Origin: Phytohabitans houttuyneae | GTDB taxonomy: Bacteria; Actinomycetota; Actinomycetes; Mycobacteriales; Micromonosporaceae | NCBI RefSeq assembly: GCF_011764425.1 | Contig: NZ_BLPF01000001.1 | Location: 248,001 to 312,000 of the forward strand | Length of the DNA stretch: 64,000 nt | Direction: 5' to 3' | Part shown: positions 21,302-30,494 of the stretch, piece by piece | Layout of the letters: every line of letters begins with the position of its first letter | Position numbering within the stretch: position 1 is the first letter of the stretch | The notes under the pieces: generated by a model | Databases searched by the model: none | Told to the model about the DNA's origin: nothing | What the model saw: the letters and a program-made list of their open reading frames with translations, nothing else | Translations under genes and position numbers: made by a program

Positions 21302-22045
21302 GTGCTGACGGGAGGGGCCGACAAGGCGGCGGAGGCGCGGGCCCGCCTGCTCGACCTGATCGACTCGCTGCCCACCGGGGAGCGGATCCCCGCCGAGCGG
21401 GAGCTGGCCGAGCGCTGGTCGGTGGCCCGCATGACGCTGCGCAAGGCGATCGACCGGCTCGTCCTGGACGGGCTGCTGGAGCGCCGGCAGCGCCAGGGCA
21501 CCTACACCTGCCGGCCCCGGGTGCCACGGCACCTGACCATCGCCTCGTTCACCGAGGAGATGACCCGGCGGGGCGTGCGGGCCAGCAACAAGACGCTGGA
21601 CCTGCGGCGCATGCGGGCCACGGTGCAGATGGCCCGCCAGCTGCGGGTGCCCGAGGGAGATCCGGTGACCCGCTTCATCCGGCTGCGGCTCGGCGACGAC
21701 GAGCCGCTCGCGGTGGAGACCAACCTGGTGCCGGCGCGCCTCTTCCCCGACCTCACCGAGGCGGACCTGGAGGGCTCCTGGTACGCGCTGATGGCGGAAC
21801 GCTACGGGATCGACATCATCTCCGGCACGGCACACGTCGAGCCGGCGCTGCCTGACCAGCGGACTGCCGAGCTGCTGTGCATCCCCGCCACCCAGCCGTG
21901 CTTCCGCATCCAGACGCTGGTGCGGGACCGGCGGGGGCGCGTCGTCGAGTACGGCGAGTCGATGTACCGCGGCGACTACTACACGATCACCGTTGAACTC
22001 CTGCCGACCGCCGGTGACCGCACGGTTCGCGACCGGTTGACCTGA
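21302..22045 (+). CDS. GntR/HutC-family regulator, DasR/NagR-like
   Basis: About 247 residues from GTG at 21302, preferred over GTG 21299 because AAGGAGGT ends at 21296. N-terminal winged helix with the GntR signature (GERIPAERELAERWSVARMTLRKAIDRLVLDGLLERRQRQGTYT) at about 20-70 and a C-terminal UTRA effector domain (EGDPVTRFIRLRLGDDEPLAVETNLVPARLFPDL...RIQTLVRDRRGRVVEYGESMYRGDYY). HutC members with this pattern sense phosphorylated sugars such as GlcN6P or GlcNAc6P. It is the first gene of the sugar operon and probably binds the TGGTCTAG sites in front of itself. Confidence 0.85.
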   Translation: MLTGGADKAAEARARLLDLIDSLPTGERIPAERELAERWSVARMTLRKAIDRLVLDGLLERRQRQGTYTCRPRVPRHLTIASFTEEMTRRGVRASNKTLDLRRMRATVQMARQLRVPEGDPVTRFIRLRLGDDEPLAVETNLVPARLFPDLTEADLEGSWYALMAERYGIDIISGTAHVEPALPDQRTAELLCIPATQPCFRIQTLVRDRRGRVVEYGESMYRGDYYTITVELLPTAGDRTVRDRLT

Positions 22046-22075
22046 GCGGCGACAAACCCGTTGGAGGTACCCCCT

Positions 22076-23383
22076 GTGACAACGCACCGCCATCGACGGC
22101 GTTTTATGGCTTTTGTCCTAGCGGTCGCCGTGGCCGGCACCGGCGCGCTCACCGCGTGCGGCGGCGATGACGAGGGCGGGGACGGCAACGTGACGCTCAC
22201 GTTCTGGACCCACACCCACCCGCCGATGATCGACCTCAACAAGAAGCTGATCGCCGAGTACGAGAGCAAGCACCCCAACGTCAAGATCGAGTACCAGCAG
22301 ATCCCGAACACCGAGTTCGCCACGAAGATGCTCACCTCGCTGAGCACCGGCGCGGGCCCGGACATCATCAACATGGACGACAACGCGCTGCGCGGCGAGT
22401 ACTTCCCCAAGCGCCTGCTGTCCCCGATCGACCCGGCCGGCTTCGGCAAGTCCTCCGTGGAGGAGGTCGAGGCGGAGTACGTACCCGGCACGCTCGACGG
22501 CGCCAAGGACGCCGAGGGCAAGCTGTACGGGGTGCCGAGCGAGTTCAACGGCACCGCGTTCGCCATCAACACCAAGCACTTCAAGGACGCCGGCCTCGAT
22601 CCCGCCAACCCGCCGAAGACGTGGCAGGACGTCGTCGACTACGGCAAGAAGCTCAACGCGGCCGGGCACAAGCAGGCGTTCAACTTCCTGTACCTGCACT
22701 CCGGCTGGTACAACCAGTGGTTCCAGACGCTCGCCAACCAGACCGGCGGCTCGATCCTGTCGCAGGACGGCAAGACCGCCACGCTCACCTCGGACGGCAG
22801 CAAGAAGGCGCTGCAGCTCTGGGTGGAGCTGGCCCGCACGTCCGGGATCGCCGACCCCAAGACGTCCTCGCGCGACGCGACCGCGCCGTACCAGGACCTG
22901 GCCAGCGGCGTGCAGTCGATGGCCATCGTCTACCCGTGGTCGATGGACCAGATCAAGGGGTCGAACCCGGACACGTACAAGGACCTCGCCGTCGTGCCGC
23001 TCCCCCAGGTCGACGCGGCCGCGCAGCCGGTCAGCCGGGTGTACGGCTACTTCTGGTCGGTCAACGCGGCGAGCAAGCGCAAGAGCGAGGCGTGGCAGTT
23101 CATCGCGTACCTGGCCAGCGCGCGGGACCGCTGGCTGACCGACGTGAGCTTCGTGCAGCCGGTCAAGGGCTGGGAGAGCAGCGCGCCGGCCAAGCAGATC
23201 CCGTTCATCGACGTGATCGCGCAGGCGTACGCCAACGGCCGGTACGACCAGGTCGGCCCGCACTGGAACGAGGTGCAGGACACCATCCACAAGGCGGTCG
23301 ACGAGGCGGTGTTCGACGGCAAGCCGGTCGACCAGGTGCTCACCGAGGCCAACGAGGCCGTACAGCGGAGCATCGGCTCTTGA
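22076..23383 (+). CDS. Sugar ABC transporter substrate-binding lipoprotein
   Basis: 435 residues from GTG at 22076 behind GGAGG at 22063-22067. Type II lipoprotein signal: RHRRR, hydrophobic run, lipobox LTAC, then GGDDEGG. Family 1 extracellular solute-binding fold (TLTFWTHTHPPMIDLNKKLIAEYESKHPNVKIEY...). It captures a sugar outside and delivers it to the permeases that follow. No ATPase gene is in the operon; actinomycete carbohydrate systems usually share a common MsiK-type ATPase, so one from elsewhere is expected. Gene order regulator-binding protein-permease-permease resembles the NgcEFG and Das amino-sugar systems. Confidence 0.9.
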   Translation: MTTHRHRRRFMAFVLAVAVAGTGALTACGGDDEGGDGNVTLTFWTHTHPPMIDLNKKLIAEYESKHPNVKIEYQQIPNTEFATKMLTSLSTGAGPDIINMDDNALRGEYFPKRLLSPIDPAGFGKSSVEEVEAEYVPGTLDGAKDAEGKLYGVPSEFNGTAFAINTKHFKDAGLDPANPPKTWQDVVDYGKKLNAAGHKQAFNFLYLHSGWYNQWFQTLANQTGGSILSQDGKTATLTSDGSKKALQLWVELARTSGIADPKTSSRDATAPYQDLASGVQSMAIVYPWSMDQIKGSNPDTYKDLAVVPLPQVDAAAQPVSRVYGYFWSVNAASKRKSEAWQFIAYLASARDRWLTDVSFVQPVKGWESSAPAKQIPFIDVIAQAYANGRYDQVGPHWNEVQDTIHKAVDEAVFDGKPVDQVLTEANEAVQRSIGS

Positions 23384-24288
23384 CCACCACGACGGCACGC
23401 CCGGTTCGGGTGCCCGGCAGCAGCCGGGCGCCCGGCCGGCGCCGGCGCGTGCACGGCCGCGACCTGGTCGGCGCCGCGCTGTCGCTGCCCGCGCTGCTGC
23501 TGTTCGCCTTCTTCGCGATCTACCCGGGGCTGCGGGTGTTCTACCTGAGCCTTTTCGACTACAGCCTCACCGCGCCGCCGGAGTTCGTGGGGCTGGACAA
23601 CTTCCGGTTCCTGGCCGAGGACCCCCGGTTCCGGCAGGCGGTGCTCAACTCCCTCTTCTACACCGTCGGCACGTACCTGCCCGCGCTCGCCCTCGCGCTG
23701 GCCCTCGCCGTGGTGCTGCGCCGCCGGATGCGCGGGCTCGGCTGGGTGCGCCTGCTGTACTTCCTGCCGGTCGCCACGAGCTGGGTCGCCATCTCCGTCG
23801 TCTGGCGACTCGTCCTGCACCCGGACGGCCTGCTGAACGAGACGCTCCACATCGACGTGAACTGGCTGACCAGCAGCAGCACCGCCAGGTGGGCACTGGT
23901 GATCATGGGCATCTGGAAGGAGACCGGCTTCTTCCTCATCCTCTTCCTGGCCGGCCTCGCCCGCATGCCCGAGGACGTGCACGAGGCGGCCCTCGTCGAC
24001 GGCGCGAACACGTGGCAGCGCTTCTGGCGGGTCACGTTTCCGCTGCTCAAGCCGATCACCGCGATCTGCTCGGTGATCGCCGTGATCCGCGGCTTCCAGG
24101 CGTTCAGCCCGCAGGTGGTGCTCACCGGCGGTGCCTTCGACACGGAGGTGGTCAACCTGTTCGTTTACAAGACCGCCTTCGAGAGTGCGCGCATGGGCCG
24201 CGCGAGCGCGGTGGCCGTGCTCATGTTCCTGCTGCTCATCGCGGTGACGCTGGTGCAGCTTCGGGTGTTCCGGAGGAACGACGTATGA
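23380..24288 (+). CDS. Sugar ABC transporter permease (MalF type)
   Basis: 302 residues from TTG at 23380, which overlaps the binding-protein stop (TTGA); GTG at 23410 is the alternative. Six membrane segments, and the ATPase-coupling EAA loop EAALVDGANTWQRFWRVTFPLLKP. It forms half of the membrane channel together with the next gene. The stop at 24286-24288 overlaps the start of the second permease by four bases. Confidence 0.9.
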   Translation: MTTTTARPVRVPGSSRAPGRRRRVHGRDLVGAALSLPALLLFAFFAIYPGLRVFYLSLFDYSLTAPPEFVGLDNFRFLAEDPRFRQAVLNSLFYTVGTYLPALALALALAVVLRRRMRGLGWVRLLYFLPVATSWVAISVVWRLVLHPDGLLNETLHIDVNWLTSSSTARWALVIMGIWKETGFFLILFLAGLARMPEDVHEAALVDGANTWQRFWRVTFPLLKPITAICSVIAVIRGFQAFSPQVVLTGGAFDTEVVNLFVYKTAFESARMGRASAVAVLMFLLLIAVTLVQLRVFRRNDV

Positions 24289-25097
24289 GGCGCCTCGTCT
24301 GGATCCCGGTGACCGCCGGCGGCCTCGCCTTCGCGGCCATCCTGCTGTACGCGGCCATCTCCGCCCTCAAGCCGGGCGGCGAGGTGCTCGCGGTGCCGAT
24401 CGAGTGGTGGCCGAGCCGCTTCGAGTGGCACAACCTGAGGCTGCCGTTCGAGGAGACGCCGTTCGCCCGCTACTACGCCAACAGCGTCTTCGTCGGCGTC
24501 ACCGTCACGTTGCTCAACATCGTCACCTGCACGCTCGCCGGGTACAGCTTCTCCAAGTTCTCCTACCCGGGTCGGAACGTGGCGTTCGTGGTCGTGCTGG
24601 CCACGCTGATGGTGCCGCTCGAGGTCATCTACGTGCCGCTGTACGCGCTGATCTACGACCTCGGCTGGGTCAACAGCTTCGCCGGCCTGATCATCCCGGC
24701 GGGCACCAGCGCGTTCGGCATCTTCCTCATGCGCCAGGCCATCGACTCGGTACCGGACGAGCTGCTCGAAGCCGCCCGGCTGGACGGCGCCGGCGTGATC
24801 CGCACCCTGCTGACGATCATCGGCCCGCTGGTGCGCGGCCCGATGGCGGCGCTGGCCCTGTTCATCTTCCTCATGAACTGGGACAGCCACCTCTGGCCGC
24901 TGCTCGTCGCCTCCGACGACGACCACCGCACCCTGCCCGTCGGCCTGGCCGCCATGCAGGCGAACAACCTGGGTGCCAGCGGGATCCCGATGATGATGGC
25001 CGCCGCGGTGCTCGCGCTGCTGCCGACGGTGGTGCTCTTCCTGTCGCTGCAGAAGCGGTTCGTGGAGGGCGTGGCGATGAGTGCGGGGCTGCGATGA
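24285..25097 (+). CDS. Sugar ABC transporter permease (MalG type)
   Basis: 270 residues from ATG at 24285. Six membrane segments and the EAA loop ELLEAARLDGAGVIRTLLTIIGPL. The usual MalG-type C-terminus LSLQKRFVEGVAMSAGL is intact. It overlaps both neighbours (four bases each), so the whole transport-catabolism unit appears to be one translationally coupled transcript. Confidence 0.9.
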   Translation: MRRLVWIPVTAGGLAFAAILLYAAISALKPGGEVLAVPIEWWPSRFEWHNLRLPFEETPFARYYANSVFVGVTVTLLNIVTCTLAGYSFSKFSYPGRNVAFVVVLATLMVPLEVIYVPLYALIYDLGWVNSFAGLIIPAGTSAFGIFLMRQAIDSVPDELLEAARLDGAGVIRTLLTIIGPLVRGPMAALALFIFLMNWDSHLWPLLVASDDDHRTLPVGLAAMQANNLGASGIPMMMAAAVLALLPTVVLFLSLQKRFVEGVAMSAGLR

Positions 25098-26025
25098 GCC
25101 TGGTCGTCGGCGTCGACGGCGGGCAGTCGACGCTGCGCCTGTCGGCCGGTGGCGCCATCGCCGACGGGCCCGGCTTCAGCTACCACGACGGCGACCCGGT
25201 CTCGGTGACGCTCGGCTCCGTGCGCGCGGCGTGGACGCGGCTGGGCCACGGCGGGCCCGTCGAGCGGGTGGTCCTCGGGCTCACCGGCCTGCCGTCCACT
25301 GTGGAGCTGCGGGACGCGCTCGCGGCCGGTGTCGCGCGCCTCATGTCCGCCGGCGAGGTGGTGCTCTGCGCGGACAACGTGACCGCGCACGCGGGCGCGC
25401 TCCCGGACGGGTACGGCGTGGCGCTGACCGGGGGCACCGGCGTCAACTGCCTCGCCGTCGACGCGGCCGCCGCGGTCGTGCACCGGGTGGACGGCTGGGG
25501 CCACCTGTACGGCGACGACGGCAGCGCCTTCGCCATCGGCCGGGCCGGCATCGCGGCGGTGCTGCGCGCGGTCGACGGCCGTGGCGCGCCCACCGCGCTG
25601 TCGGCGCTGGCCGTCGCGCGCTTCGGTCCGGTCGAAGGGCTGCCGCTGCGCCTGTACACCTCGCGGCGGGTCGTCGACGACACGGCACGCTTCGCACCGG
25701 ACGTGGTCGGCGCGGCGGGCGACGGCGACGAGGTGGCCGCCGCGATCGTGTCCCGCGCCGGGCGCGAGCTGGCCCGCACCGCCACCGCGGCCGTCGCGGT
25801 GCTGCCCGGCACCGGCCCCGTGCCGGTCGCGCACGTGGGCCGCCTGATGCCCGAGGGCGGACCGCTGGTCGGCGCGTACCGGGACGCGCTGGCGCGGCAG
25901 TGCCCCCGCGCGCGCGGGTGCCGGCCGCCGGCTCCGCGTTGGACGGTGCGCTCCGCCTCGCCGCCACGCCCGCGCTCATGGCCGCCTACGGCTCCCACAT
26001 CCACGTCTACCGGGGGTTCTCGTGA
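25094..26025 (+). pseudogene. BadF/BadG-type N-acetylhexosamine kinase, frameshifted near 25903-25907
   Basis: The N-terminal frame from ATG 25094 reads GVDGGQSTLRLS (phosphate-1 loop), later LTGGTGVNCL (phosphate-2) and GWGHLYGDDGSAFAIGRAG, all typical of ROK-unrelated BadF/GlcNAc kinases. At the C5 run 25903-25907 it slips out of frame; the normal ending PAAGSALDGALRLAATPALMAAYGSHIHVYRGFS continues in the neighbouring frame to the stop at 26025. With one base restored it encodes 310 residues and overlaps nanE by four bases. It should phosphorylate the imported amino sugar (GlcNAc or ManNAc). The intact remainder suggests a functional gene with a technical indel. Confidence 0.75.
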
Positions 26026-26687
26026 CGCTGTTTCCCGCCCGTTCGCTGATCGTCTCCTGCCAGGCCGGCGCGGCCAGCGCCCTGCGCGGTCCGGAGCCGA
26101 TGGCGTTGATGGCCCGCGAGGCGGCCGCCGGCGGTGCGGCCGGCATCCGGGCCAACGGCCCCGCCGACGTGGCCGCCATCCGCGCCGCGGTCGACCTGCC
26201 GATCATCGGCATCCACAAGCTCGGCGACCCGGCCGGCGTCTTCATCACGCCGACCGCAGCAGCGGCCGCCGAGGTGGTACGGGCCGGCGCCACGCTTGTC
26301 GCGCTCGACGGCACGCTGCGTCCCCGCCCGGACGGCGTCCCGCTCGCCGCGCTCATCTCGGTCATCCACGCCGACCTTGGCGTGCCGGTGATGGCGGACG
26401 TCGACACCTACGAGGCCGGGGTCGCCGCCCGCGAGGCCGGCGCCGACCTCGTCGCCTCCACGCTGTCCGGGTACACCGGCGGCGGCCCGGTGCCGGACGG
26501 GCCCGACCTCGACCTCGTGGCCCGGCTGGCGTCCACACTGGACTGTCCCGTTGTCGCCGAGGGCCGGTACGCCACGCCGGAGCAGGTGCGGGCCGCGCTG
26601 GACGCGGGCGCGCACGCGGTCGTCGTCGGCACGGCCATCACCAACCCGGCGGCCATCACCCGCCACTTCCTCCGGGCGACGGCATGA
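26022..26687 (+). CDS. nanE: N-acetylmannosamine-6-phosphate 2-epimerase
   Basis: 221 residues from GTG at 26022. TIM-barrel NanE: LIVSCQAG start, IIGIHKLGDPAGVFITPT region (lysine of the second strand), MADVDTYEAGVAAREAGADLVASTLSGYT, and VVAEGRYATPEQVRAALDAGAHAVVVGTAITNP. It interconverts ManNAc-6-P and GlcNAc-6-P. The operon therefore handles ManNAc, or a sialic-acid-derived or ManNAc-containing glycan, as well as GlcNAc. No sialate lyase or nagA/nagB gene is present in this window. Confidence 0.85.
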   Translation: MTLFPARSLIVSCQAGAASALRGPEPMALMAREAAAGGAAGIRANGPADVAAIRAAVDLPIIGIHKLGDPAGVFITPTAAAAAEVVRAGATLVALDGTLRPRPDGVPLAALISVIHADLGVPVMADVDTYEAGVAAREAGADLVASTLSGYTGGGPVPDGPDLDLVARLASTLDCPVVAEGRYATPEQVRAALDAGAHAVVVGTAITNPAAITRHFLRATA

Positions 26688-27916
26688 GGGTCGGGCACGC
26701 CAGCGCCGCGCTCGACGTCCCGGTCGGTGCGGCCCTCGGCGGGTACGCGGCCCGCCCCGGCACCGCCGCCGGCACGCTCGACGGCCTGCGGGCGCACGCC
26801 GTCACCGTCCACAGTGGTGGGCGCCGGCTGGCGTGGGTGGTGCTGGACCTGCCGTACGTGCACGGCGACCTCGCCGCCGCGGTGGCCGGCCTGCTGCCCG
26901 GTACCGACGTGTGGGTGTCGGCCACGCACACCCACGCCGGCCCCGAGACGAGCTGCCTGCCCACCTCGCCCTCGACCCCGCCGCGGTGGCTCGCCGCGAT
27001 CCCGCCGGTGGCGGCCTCGGCGGTGCGCGCGGCCGTCGCCGCCGAACGGGACGTCACGCTGCGGCTGCACCGCCAGCGGCTGGGCGGCGTCGGCGGCCAG
27101 CGCTCCGGCGCCCGCCCCCGCCGCACGGTCCCGATCGACGTGCTCCGCTTCGACCTGCCGGACCGCCTGGCCGGTCTGGTCGTCGTGCTTCCGGTGCACC
27201 CGACCGTCCTGGCGGCGGACAACCTGCTGGTCAGCGCGGACCTCACCGGCGCGGTGCGGCGCGCCCTCGCCGAGCGCCTCGGCCCGGACACCTTCGCCGT
27301 GGTGGCCACCGGGGCCGCCGGCGACATCAGCACCCGGCCGCACCGCCGGGCGCAGACCCCGCGCGAGTGCGACCGGCTCGGCGCGCTGGTGGCCGACGCC
27401 GTGGTACGCGGCCTGCGCCGCCCGCCCCGCGCCACCGGCGACGCCCTCGCCGTGGGGCGCGAGCGAGTCCCGCTGCCGCCGAAGCTGCCCACCGCCACCC
27501 CGGAGCTCGTCAGCAGGCTCGGGCGCCGGCTGGAGCGGGCCCGGGCGGAGGGAGACGCGGTCGCCACCCGCACGGCGTGGACCGCCCTGCAGGCCGCCGA
27601 GCTCGCCCTCGCCGAGCCGCCCCGCGACCACCCGGCCTGTGCCGTGTCGGTGGCCCGGCTGGGCGGGTTTTCGCTGGTGGGACTCGGCGCGGAGCCGTAC
27701 CTCGACCTCGTCGCCCAGCTGGACCGGCTCGTCGACCACCCCACCGTCCTCGTCGGATACACAAACGGCTACCTCGGCTACCTGCCGGTGCGGGCCGCGT
27801 ACGGGCGGGCGGACTACGAGGTGCTCCGCTCCCCGGTCGCCGCCGGCAGCGCCGAGCACGTCATCGACCGGACCGCGCGACTCGCCGCGGCCACCACCCC
27901 CACGGAGGAACAGTGA
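26684..27916 (+). CDS. Ceramidase-fold (neutral/alkaline non-lysosomal ceramidase-like) zinc amidase, cytoplasmic
   Basis: 410 residues from ATG at 26684, overlapping the nanE stop. It matches the N-terminal domain of neutral ceramidases: GYAARPGTAAGTLDGLRAHAVTV, the zinc motif SATHTHAGPE, the second histidine in VLPVHPTVLAAD, ATGAAGDIS, GLGAEPY (zinc glutamate) and VGYTNGYLGYLPVRAAY (zinc tyrosine). The immunoglobulin-like C-terminal domain of true ceramidases is absent and there is no signal peptide. Ceramidases cleave N-acyl amides with zinc; inside an amino-sugar operon, an N-deacylase acting on an acylated amino sugar phosphate is a plausible role. This is inference. Confidence 0.75.
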   Translation: MRVGHASAALDVPVGAALGGYAARPGTAAGTLDGLRAHAVTVHSGGRRLAWVVLDLPYVHGDLAAAVAGLLPGTDVWVSATHTHAGPETSCLPTSPSTPPRWLAAIPPVAASAVRAAVAAERDVTLRLHRQRLGGVGGQRSGARPRRTVPIDVLRFDLPDRLAGLVVVLPVHPTVLAADNLLVSADLTGAVRRALAERLGPDTFAVVATGAAGDISTRPHRRAQTPRECDRLGALVADAVVRGLRRPPRATGDALAVGRERVPLPPKLPTATPELVSRLGRRLERARAEGDAVATRTAWTALQAAELALAEPPRDHPACAVSVARLGGFSLVGLGAEPYLDLVAQLDRLVDHPTVLVGYTNGYLGYLPVRAAYGRADYEVLRSPVAAGSAEHVIDRTARLAAATTPTEEQ

Positions 27917-28677
27917 GCAACAGCACCATCGACCGGCCCGCCGCGCTCGGCGTGCTCCAGGACGCCATGGACCGCGTCGTCGCCACCCAGGGCGCCGCGA
28001 TCAGCGAGGCGGCGCGGCTGTGCACCGAGGCGCTGACCGGCGACGGCATCATCCAGGCGTTCGGCACCGGGCACTCGCGGTCGTTCACGATGGAGATCGC
28101 CGGCCGGGCGGGCGGGCTCGTGCCGGCCAACCAACTGTCCATCAAGGACGTCGTGATGTACGGCGGCGTCGACCCCGAGGAGATCCTCGACCCCACCAAG
28201 GAGCGCGACCCCGAGCTGGCGCACCGGGTGTGGGAGCTGCACGACATCAGCCCGGCGGACGTGTTCCTCATCGCCTCCAACTCCGGCATCAACGGCGCGG
28301 TGGTGGAGATGGCCCGGCTCGCCCGCCGCAACGGCAACCCGGTCGTCGCGGTCACCTCGCTGGCGCACAGCGAGGCGGTGCCCACCCGCGACCCCGCGGG
28401 CGAACGCCTCTTCGAGGTCGCCGACGTCGTCATCGACAACTGCGGGGTGCCCGGCGACGCCGCGTACGAGCTGCCCGGCGGCGCGCGCATCGTGCCGACC
28501 TCGACGCTGACGAGCGCGCTGATCGCCCAGCTGCTGACCGCCGAGATCTGCGCGGCGCTGGTGGCCCGCGGCATCGACCCGCCGGTATACATCTCCGAGA
28601 ACGTGGTCGGCGGCGACGCGCACAACGCCGCGCTGCGCGAGCGGTACGCCTCACGCATCCGCCGCCACGAGCCCTGA
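27913..28677 (+). CDS. SIS-domain sugar-phosphate binding/isomerase protein
   Basis: 254 residues from GTG at 27913 (GGAGG at 27904-27908), four bases into the previous gene. One SIS domain with the sugar-phosphate loops FGTGHSRSFTMEIAGRAGGLVP and SNSGIN. Relatives are the UPF0309-type proteins found with amino-sugar and MurNAc genes; some SIS proteins are isomerases/deaminases, others are effector-binding. The most likely role here is isomerisation or deamination of the amino-sugar phosphate. The gene is convergent with and overlaps the ABC exporter gene by 27 bases. Confidence 0.85.
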   Translation: MSNSTIDRPAALGVLQDAMDRVVATQGAAISEAARLCTEALTGDGIIQAFGTGHSRSFTMEIAGRAGGLVPANQLSIKDVVMYGGVDPEEILDPTKERDPELAHRVWELHDISPADVFLIASNSGINGAVVEMARLARRNGNPVVAVTSLAHSEAVPTRDPAGERLFEVADVVIDNCGVPGDAAYELPGGARIVPTSTLTSALIAQLLTAEICAALVARGIDPPVYISENVVGGDAHNAALRERYASRIRRHEP

Positions 28678-30396
28678 CGTGGCGATGCGCAGCGCCTCGA
28701 CGAGCCGGCGGTACAGCTCGTCGGTGGCGAGGAGCTCGTCGTGGCTGCCCTGGGCGCGCACCCGCCCGCCCTCCAGCACCACGATCGTGTCCGCGTCGAG
28801 CACGGTGGACAGGCGGTGGGCGATGGTGACGACGGCGCCCACCGCGGCCCGCTCGCGGACGCACTCCTGCAGCGCCGCCTCGGTGAGGCCGTCGACCTGG
28901 GCGGTGGCCTCGTCGAGCAGCAGCACGTCCGGGGTGCGCAGGATGGCCCTCGCCAGGGCGATGCGCTGGCGCTCCCCGCCGGAGACAGCGCTCGACGTGA
29001 GCGGTGTGTCCAGCCCTTCGTCGAGGGCATCGACCTTGCCGTCGAGCCGCACCGCCGCGAGCACCGCGCGCAGCTCCTCCTCGGTGGCGTCGGGGTGGGT
29101 GAAGAGCAGGTTGTCCCGGATCGTGCCGGGGACGATCGGCGTCTCCTGCTCGACGTAGGCCAGGCGGGCGCGCACCTCCCCGTGCCCGTATGTGCGGTAG
29201 GGACGGCCGTCCAGGAACAGCTCGCCGCTCTCCGGCTCCAGGAAACGCAGCATCAGTGAGAAGAGCGTGGTCTTGCCGGCGCCGGACGGCCCGACGACCG
29301 CGGTGTGGCCGCGCCGCGGGATGTCGAGGTCGATGTCGCGCACCGCCGGCTCGGTGCCCGGCGCGTAGCGGGCGGTGACGCCGCGCAGCGCGAGTACCGG
29401 CTGGGTGGGGTCCGGCTCGACCGCCGGCGGCGCGGAAGCGGCCGGCGGCGCGGTGGGCTCGACCTCGATGGCCTCGATCTGGCGGATGCGGGCCGCGGCC
29501 GCGACGCCGGCCTGCAGCGCCGTGACGTTCTGCGTGAGCTCGGTGATCGGCCCCATGAGCTGAAACGCGTAGAGCAGGAACGCGATCAGGCTGGAGATCT
29601 CCAGCAGCCCTTGCTCGGCCCGCCACGCGCCGATGCCGAGGATCGCGATGACCGAGAGCTGGATGCCGCTCCACGCGATCGTCCACACCACCGCGGTGCG
29701 CCGGGCGGCGCGGATGCTGGCCTCGGCGGACTCCCGCGCGTCCGCCTCGATCCGCGCGCTCTGCCGGGCCTCGGCGCGGCTGGCCTTGACGGTGCGGATC
29801 GCGCGGAGCGCGCCGTCCAGCGTGCCGCCGAGCCGCCCCACCGACTCCTGCGCGGCCTCCTGCGCCTTGGCGATCGTCGGCATCAGCGTGGCCATGACGG
29901 CGCCCACGATCACCACGGCCGCGAGCGTGCAGCCGAGCAGCACGAGGTCGAGCACGCCCATGAGCACCAGCGTCGCGATCATCGCGAGCGAGCTGTTGAC
30001 GATGCCGACGATGCTGCTGGACGCCTCGCGGAGCAGGCCGGTGTCCGAGGTGGCCCGGGTGACGAGCTCGCCGCTGGGCCGGCGGGTGAGGTCGCCGACC
30101 GTGGCCGCGAAGTACCGCCGGATGATCGACACGCGTGCGTCGAGGATGACCCGCTCGGCCAGCGTCCCCATCAGGATCCACTGGCGCAGCGAGATGCCGG
30201 CGCCGACCACCACGAGCGCGATCAGCGCGGTGAGTGGCCAGGCCATCGAGCCGCCGAGCGAGTCGAGCACCCACTTGGTGACCATCGGGGTGGCGAGGCC
30301 GGCGGCGTTGGCCACCAGGCCGAGAAGGAGGCCGGCGACGAGCGTCGGGGTGTGCGGCCTGAGGAACGAGACGAGGGTGCGGAGGCGTGGACCCAT
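28651..30396 (-). CDS. ABC-type multidrug exporter half-transporter (fused permease and ATPase)
   Basis: 581 residues from ATG at 30396. Six-helix permease domain at about 10-300 and ATPase at about 340-575: Walker A GPSGAGKTT, Q-loop EQETPIVPG, signature VSGGERQRIALARA, Walker B VLLLDEATAQVD, switch His in TIAHRLS. It would work as a homodimer, exporting drugs, lipids or peptides. It is divergent from a TetR gene, with a strong dyad operator (30405-30422) between them, so the TetR protein probably represses it. Confidence 0.92.
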   Translation of the reverse strand: MGPRLRTLVSFLRPHTPTLVAGLLLGLVANAAGLATPMVTKWVLDSLGGSMAWPLTALIALVVVGAGISLRQWILMGTLAERVILDARVSIIRRYFAATVGDLTRRPSGELVTRATSDTGLLREASSSIVGIVNSSLAMIATLVLMGVLDLVLLGCTLAAVVIVGAVMATLMPTIAKAQEAAQESVGRLGGTLDGALRAIRTVKASRAEARQSARIEADARESAEASIRAARRTAVVWTIAWSGIQLSVIAILGIGAWRAEQGLLEISSLIAFLLYAFQLMGPITELTQNVTALQAGVAAAARIRQIEAIEVEPTAPPAASAPPAVEPDPTQPVLALRGVTARYAPGTEPAVRDIDLDIPRRGHTAVVGPSGAGKTTLFSLMLRFLEPESGELFLDGRPYRTYGHGEVRARLAYVEQETPIVPGTIRDNLLFTHPDATEEELRAVLAAVRLDGKVDALDEGLDTPLTSSAVSGGERQRIALARAILRTPDVLLLDEATAQVDGLTEAALQECVRERAAVGAVVTIAHRLSTVLDADTIVVLEGGRVRAQGSHDELLATDELYRRLVEALRIATSGLVAADA

Positions 30397-30404
30397 GCCC
30401 TGAG

Positions 30405-30422
30405 TGGAACATGACTGTTCCA
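30405..30422. promoter_or_regulatory. Probable TetR operator (7-bp dyad)
   Basis: TGGAACA-tgac-TGTTCCA, a perfect 7-base-arm dyad, starts 9 bases upstream of the ABC exporter start codon and 73 bases before the TetR gene. Binding here would block the exporter promoter or its start site. A second weaker palindrome GGAATTCC lies at 30434-30441. Confidence 0.6.
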
Positions 30423-30494
30423 ATACGGTCAAGTGGAATTCCGTGTAGGCACACTGACCTTCCTGAACGGCACAGCGGGATATAACCTCCTTAC

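Noticed and set aside
24404-27916. One 1170-residue plus-strand frame that seems to fuse a kinase with the ceramidase-like protein
   Set aside because: The fusion arises because the kinase frameshift at 25903-25907 puts it into the ceramidase frame. In between, the frame is a shadow of nanE. Separate overlapping starts for nanE and the amidase are clear.
28651-28677. Frame error between the SIS gene and ABC exporter because their ends overlap
   Set aside because: Both proteins keep normal family ends (RRHEP and GLVAADA). Short convergent overlaps are common in this genome.
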